Positions 59,122 through 64,000 of a DNA stretch of 64,000 bases are shown in pieces. Position 1 is the stretch's first letter. Every line of letters begins with the position of its first letter. The notes below the pieces were generated by a model. The model ran no database searches. It saw only the letters and a program-made list of their open reading frames with translations, and was not told the origin of the DNA. The DNA is from Terriglobia bacterium (GTDB lineage: Bacteria; Acidobacteriota; Terriglobia; Bryobacterales; UBA6623), in contig VXMF01000005.1 in assembly GCA_009841225.1 (NCBI GenBank), forward strand, positions 180,058 through 244,057, in the 5' to 3' direction. Made by a program: the position numbers and the translations under genes.

Positions 59122-61858
59122 GCTCTAACCGGCCCTGGCTATTGTGGCGTTGACCGATGGCGGTGAGTTACGGACTCCCGCCAAGCGAGCGATCGGCCAC
59201 CGTGACACAGGGACTAGGCGAGGGGTGGAGCCAACGATCCCAGGCCGCCCGCACCGTGGGACCGGGCCGTCCGGCGAGCGCCAGTGCTAATTCCCATCCT
59301 CGGCCCGCTGCCGCAGGTCGTACACGGACTCGGGCCCGAACACGGTCCACTCCTCGAGCCAGTTCTCTGTCCGGCCGAAGGCCCCGATGTAGCCCTCTCG
59401 CTCCCCCGTCAGCGCGGGCGAGGCCGCCTTGGGGCGCGGGTCGGGGTTGGCGTAGTCGCGCACGTCGCGCAGCTTGGGGTCGCGCGCGGAGAACTTCACC
59501 GCCTCGGCCAGGAAGCTAGGCACCTGCGGCGATCCGTTCAGGTATAGCAGCGCGGGGCCGACCGAGCTCTCGCCTTCGCCGAACAGCAGGCGCGAGCGGC
59601 CGCTGGCCCGCAGCGCCCCGCCGCCGAAGCGCGCCGCCAGCAGGTCGCTGGCCTGCACGGCGCTGCCGTCGGCAAGGCGCACGGCAGCCGCCCGGCGCTC
59701 GTGCCGGCCGTAGGGCACGGCGTGCACCAGGGTGACGTTGGACAGCGTCGGCAGCGAGCGCGGCTCTTGGTCGTGGCCCTGCCCGTCGTGGCCGCCGGCC
59801 CGGCCGTCCCGGCCCCCGCGACCGTGCTGCACGTACAGGTGCGAGGCCTCGCCGCGCCAGCCGCGCTGCCAGGCCAGCCCGGCAGCGCCGGAGCCGCTGG
59901 CCACGCAGTAGTCGCAGCTGGCGCTGCCGCCGTGGAAGGCGAAGCCGTCGCCGAGGCTGGCGCGGGCCTGGACGTGGTCCAGCACCGTCCCGCTGCCGGC
60001 CCCGTACAGCCCGACCGCCGCCGCGGGGGCCTCGGGGTCGGGGGAGGCCCCGGCGAACTCGACCCGCACGTAGCGCAGCGCGCCACTGGAGCGCTCCGCC
60101 TCGCTGCCCCCGTAGGCCGCCCGCTCGGCGGGCAGCACACCCGGCGCCGTGCCCTCCAGGCGCGTCACCGGGGCCCGGCCGAGGATGCGCAGCCCGCCCC
60201 AGCAGCCCGGCCGGCTCGGAGCAGGTCAGCACCACCGGCGCCCGGCGGGTGCCCTCGGCCACGATCTGGCCGCCGGGCAGCACGATGATCGCCGCCTGCC
60301 GGCCCCAAGCCTGCACCACCGTGCCGGGCTCGATCGCCAGCGTGGCCCCGGCATGCACGAACAGCTGGTGCTGCAGGTAGTAGACGGTGTCGCCGCGCAG
60401 CGTGAGGTCCTCCCGGATCTCGCGGTCGAAGCCGCGCACGTTGAGCAGCCGGCTGCGCTCGCCGACGGCGAACTTGGCCCAGGCCCGGCGGGTGAGCAGG
60501 GCCTCGGCGGGCTGCTCGGGCTGCTCCTGCGGCGAGCCGGGCCGCAGCTCCAGCACGAACTGCCACAGGCCGGGCCCGGGGGCCGGGCCTTCGAAGGCCA
60601 GCTCGCGGTCGACAGCGTACAGGATGCGGGCCTCGGCGGCGCTGGCGGGCACGCCGCGCCGGTCGACCGCCTGGTCGTGCAGCTGGCCGCTGGCGGAGAG
60701 GGGCGCCAGCCAGCGCCGCCGGCCGCCGCCGGCCCGCTCGAGGTAGACAAACGCGCGGTAGCGGCCGCGGTCGTCGTGGGGGTCGAGGCTGTAGTACAGC
60801 CGCACGCTGTCGCCGGGGCGGTAGCCGGGCCGCTCGGTCCACAGCGCCAGCTGCAGCGGCTGCGGGTCGGCCGCCGGCCGGTCGCTGTCGGCTTCGCCCT
60901 GGCGCCGCGGCCCCAGCGGCGACCACGGGCCCGGGCCGTCGGCGTTGCGGGCCCGCACCCGCACCTCGTACGTGGCGCCGGCGGTCAGCCCCGCGATCGT
61001 CGTGCTCGTGCCCGTGCCGCTGAACCCGGCGTCGCTCCAGGCGGCCGTGCCCGCCCGCCGGTACTCCACGTCGTAGCCGCTGATCGCCGGCCCGCTGTTG
61101 GCGGGCGCCCGCCAGCTCACCGCCAGGCTGCCAGCCGGGTTCGCCGTCAGCGTGCCCCGCGCCGGCGGCGCCGCCGGCGGCTCGTCCACGTTGGTCACGC
61201 TGATCGTAACGGTGTGCGTGGCCGTCGCGCTGCCGTCGTTCGCCGTCACGACCGTCGTGTAGCTGGGCCTGGTCTCGTGGTCCAGCACGGCCCCGGCCCG
61301 CACCGTGATCTCGCCGCCGGAGCCGATCGCGAACACCGCGGCCGAGGCGCTGTCCAGCGAGTACGCCAGCGGGTCGTTGTCGGCGTCCGTGGCCGCCACC
61401 GTGACCACGTGCGTGCCGCCGGGGCTGTTCTCCGCCACCGAGGCCGTCGTGTCCTGGTTCGTGAACACCGGCGGGCTGTTCGGGGCCCCGTCGTCGTCGC
61501 GCACCGTCACGCTGGCCGAACTGGGTGCCCCCACGGTGTAGCCGGTGCCCGTTCCCAGCGCCACCGTCACCGAGCCGTTCGGCTCGTCGTTGCTGTCTGC
61601 CTGGGTCGTCACCGCATAGCTGGCGGTCGCGCTGCCGGAGCTGATCGTCACCGTCTTGGAACCCTCGTCGCCCGCCGCCACGTAGTCGCTGCCGGCCGCC
61701 TCGGACACCGTCAGGCTCACGGTCAGATCGGAGCTGGGCGCCGGGTTCGCCGTCAGCGTGAATGCCGCTGCCGCGCCCTCGGTCACCGCCGCGCCGCCCG
61801 AGATGGTGACCGTCGGCACCACCACCATCGGCGTGTTGTTGGTCACCATCTGGTTGGT

Positions 61859-62169
61859 GAAGCTGGCCACCTCGATGGGGGTGGCGCCGGTGTCGCGGAG
61901 GGGGGTGGTGCCGGCGTTGGCCTTGTTGTAGCTGACCCTGACAGTCTGGCCGTGGGTGACTGCCGTGCCCAGGGTCAGCGTGACTGCGGAGCCGCTCACC
62001 CGGACGTTGGTCGGGGTCTGGATGCCGCTGCCGGCGGTGACGGTGAAGGCGGCCGCCGCGGGGGTCGCGTTCATGTCCAGCGTCGCGTTGAAGGTCAGCG
62101 CCAGCGTGGCTCCGTTCACGCCAGCGGTCACAACGGTCGGCAGCAGCGCCGCGCCATGCACAGCGATGA
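61859..62169. repeat. Internal direct repeat 1 of the giant protein gene
   Basis: About 311 bases closely repeated at 62687-62999, e.g. GAAGCTGGCCACCTC and GGTGGCGCCGGTGTCGCGGA occur in both; they encode successive SwmB-like domains. Confidence 0.65.
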
Positions 62170-62686
62170 CTATCGAGCGGGGATCGGCGTGGTCTGCGAC
62201 GCTCCAAGTGGTTGCCGAGTACCCTCGGTCAAGCGATCCGTCGGCGATGCTCCACCCGGGCGCTGCGCCCGCGAGTTCCGCGTTCCCTGTCATCCTGTTG
62301 ACAAACGAGGCGTTTCTCTGTGGGGCGGTGCCGCCGGTGACGTCAAGGATGACGTAATACTTGGTGCTGCCCGCCAGGGCGATCCCGCCGGACGGAGCGG
62401 TAAATCGGTAAGTTCGGAACCCTGACCCAATCGCGTCCGAGTTGCTCAGGGTGCCCAGGCTGGCGCCGGGCAGCCCGGACGCCTCGGTGGCGTGGATGCT
62501 CACCGTGTAGGGAGGCTCTCCGGCACTGCCGGTCCTCGCAAGATCAAGCTCCACCTCGCTCAGGCTCGTGGCGTGGCTCCCGGTCGTGAACTGCTGGGCG
62601 TAATCTCGCGCGAGCCATTGCGACTCGGTGGTGTTGGGCGTCGAATTTGCCACCAGGACCGGGCTGGCGTCGACCGCCTGGCCGGT

Positions 62687-62999
62687 GAAGCTGGCCACCT
62701 CCAGGGGGGTGGCGCCGGTGTCGCGGAGGCGATCGGTGCCGGCGGCGGTCGTGTCGTAGCTGACCGTGACGGTCTGGCCGTGGGTGACCGGCGTGCCCAG
62801 GGTCAGCGTGACCGCGGAGCCGCTCACCCGGACGTTGGTGGAGGTCTGGCCCGTGCCGGCGACGGTGACGGTGAAGGCTGCCGCCGCGGGGGTCGAGTTT
62901 GTGTCCAGCGTCGCGTTGAAGGTCAGCTCCAGCGTACCGCCGTACACGGCGGCCTTGGAGGGCGTCGGCGCCACCGCCGCGCCGTGCACGGCGATGAGA
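62687..62999. repeat. Internal direct repeat 2 of the giant protein gene
   Basis: Second copy of 61859-62169, offset by 828 bases. The segments after each copy code for the two anchor-R-like domains, so the duplicated unit is larger at the protein level. Confidence 0.65.
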
Positions 63000-63960
63000 G
63001 CGGTGCGGGCTCTGCTCCCCCAGGCGGTTGCATCATGCTGTCGGCTGCGATTTTGGTTGGCGATGCTCCACCCGGTCGTTGCGCCCGCGCGCTCCGCGTC
63101 CGAGGTTGTGTCTTGCCACAATACGTCAAGCCTGCTGGCCGCTGTGCCGCCGGTGACGTCAAGGACGACGAAATAGGTGGTGCCGCCGGCCAGCGTGATC
63201 CCGCTGGACGGTGCGGTGAAATTGGCGGTCGCCGCCACATTCGGGTTGATCGACGACGGGTTCGTCAGCGTGCCCACGCTGGAGCCCGGGTTTCCAGACG
63301 CGTCGGCGGCGTGGATGCTCACGGTGTAGGGAGGCGGCGTCGATCCGGCTCTTATAGCGAGACTAAGCTCCACGCGGCTCAGGCTGGTGGCGCGGCTCCC
63401 CGTCGTGAACGCCTGAGCGAATTCAATGCCCCATGAGGTGCTCTCGACCGTGCCGCTCCCTATGCCGAAGCTGCTCACCAAGGCCGTGTTGTTGGTCACC
63501 GACCGGCCGCTGAGGTTGGCCGCGTCGTTGCGGGCCAAGTCCTCGATCGGGTTGGTGCCCGCCGTGTAGGTCACCGTCACCGTCTGCCCAGACATCGCCG
63601 GCGTGCCCAGCGTCAGCCCCACTGCCGAGCCATGTATAGCGACATTCGTCGGATTCTGGCTCGCAGTCGTCGGCGTCAGGCCCGTGCCCGCCGCGATCGT
63701 GACGGTGAAATCGGTGGTGGCCGGCCTCGAGGCCACGTTCAGCGCCTCGTCGTAGGTCAGCTCCAGCGTCGCCCCGTCCACCGCCGCCGTGGACAGCGAG
63801 GGCGCCATCGCATCCTGCGCCAGCGCCGGCAGGGCCGCGAGCGGCAAGGCGAGAACGGCGGTCGCGCGCCGAGCTGTTCGCCGCGCGCTTAGTGCGAGCG
63901 GGTCATGGAGGCGGCAGGTCCGGGTGCCGGAGAGCGGCGGGTCCGGCCGGCCCTCAGCGG

Positions 63961-64000
63961 GCTGGCGGGCTGGCGGGCTGGCGGGCTGGCGGGCTGGCGG
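63961..64000. repeat. 8-bp tandem repeat (GCTGGCGG) x5, running off the window
   Basis: GCTGGCGG is repeated exactly five times from 63961 to the last base. It lies in the open frame preceding the giant protein; a unit of 8 bases is not a multiple of three, so a change in copy number would change the reading frame. Confidence 0.9.

Larger units (their letters stand above)
59287..63847 (-). pseudogene. Frameshifted giant secreted/surface mosaic protein (SwmB-like, Calx-beta, cadherin, FN3, beta-helix)
   Basis: Two frames join here. One (59516-63847) codes for a signal-peptide-like start (L-P-L-A-A-L-P-A-L-A-Q), SwmB-like domains at about 12-120, 296-400 and 578-680, two anchor-R-like domains between them, a Calx-beta domain (about 685-800), a cadherin-type domain, an FN3 domain, and V-V-L-T-C-S-E-P near the end. 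The next frame (59287 onwards) continues G-C-W-G-G-L-R-I-L-G-R-A-P-V-T-R-L-E-G-T and the beta-helix tail to a stop. One base is gained or lost near 60205-60225. The start is uncertain; the frame is open to the window edge. Much more GC-rich than neighbours, suggesting foreign origin. Either a real frameshift or a sequence error. Confidence 0.7.

Noticed and set aside
57931..59166. A 411-residue plus-strand frame
   Set aside because: Antisense to the protein kinase, whose motifs are unambiguous.
60149..62425. A 758-residue plus-strand frame opposite the giant protein
   Set aside because: Arg/Gly/Ala-rich shadow of the GC-rich gene on the other strand; no domain is seen.
1..64000. CRISPR arrays, insertion-sequence ends, rRNA
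   Set aside because: No regularly spaced repeats, transposase motifs or rRNA signatures were seen by eye.

Overview
The window looks like a chromosomal segment of a high-GC, diderm, heterotrophic bacterium, most likely an Acidobacteriota member of the Solibacter/Bryobacter kind. The diderm envelope is shown by BamA, a Skp/OmpH chaperone, an OmpA-family lipid-anchor-free protein, LptB and an LptC/LptA-type protein. The Acidobacteriota assignment is an inference from the mix: an Oar-like TonB receptor with an N-terminal carboxypeptidase-regulatory domain, a Ser/Thr kinase fused to a TolB-like propeller, PQQ-type propellers beginning with a D-W-P-Q-W-R-G motif, a DUF1080 protein, DUF1761, and four formylglycine sulfatases. 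No rRNA, complete tRNA, CRISPR array or intact insertion sequence was seen.

Layout. 1-10801 is mostly housekeeping: the end of an SMP-30/NHL-type protein, cinA, OmpA and YcxB-like proteins, a small zinc-finger protein, bamA-skp, a secreted protein, an ABC-F ATPase and a uridine-kinase-like protein. 10860-24031 is a sugar-scavenging region: sulfatase, DUF1080 hydrolase, zinc alcohol dehydrogenase plus sugar isomerase/epimerase, a second sulfatase, a sodium:solute symporter and a large TonB-dependent receptor; an orphan HigA antitoxin sits inside it. 24441-32021 holds an amidase, an alkyltransferase-like (ATL) DNA-repair protein with a zinc-ribbon protein and a PQQ-like propeller, murA, a third sulfatase and another propeller protein. 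32164-38973 is housekeeping again: endonuclease IV, a YugP-like membrane metallopeptidase, a spermidine-synthase-like enzyme, LptB, a fused LptC/LptA-type protein and PPK2.

39000-45100 is a decayed accessory zone. A partial direct duplication of ppk2 flanks a truncated RelE/HigB-type toxin and truncated antitoxin; further on are an orphan methyltransferase, an AT-rich trough, two overlapping genes of unknown function (one with a ribbon-helix-helix domain), a quinoprotein dehydrogenase with a haem c site, and a wrecked DUF4160 gene directly before an intact DUF2442 gene. 45132-55338 is a second catabolic block: ICMT-like methyltransferase, sugar-acid dehydratase, DUF3604 protein, sialate-O-acetylesterase-like protein, two overlapping FMN alpha-hydroxy-acid oxidases and a fourth sulfatase. 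55658-59121 carries a SanA/DUF218 protein and the kinase-propeller protein. 59287 to the window edge is a very GC-rich mosaic surface/secreted protein (SwmB-like, anchor-R-like, Calx-beta, cadherin, FN3, beta-helix) broken by one frameshift, with an 8-bp tandem repeat at its 5' end.

How it fits together: lipoprotein and Tat-exported sulfatases, esterase and DUF1080 enzymes would strip and cut sulfated/acetylated glycans outside the cytoplasm; the TonB receptor and sodium symporter would import products; dehydrogenases, the isomerase, the sugar-acid dehydratase and the hydroxy-acid oxidases would oxidise the sugars. This is inference from family membership and proximity. The most checkable new signals are a 13-nt element shared by the TonB-receptor and DUF1080 upstream regions, a perfect 8+4+8 inverted repeat in front of the TonB gene, the ppk2 duplication around toxin-antitoxin debris, and the octamer repeat before the frameshifted giant protein.
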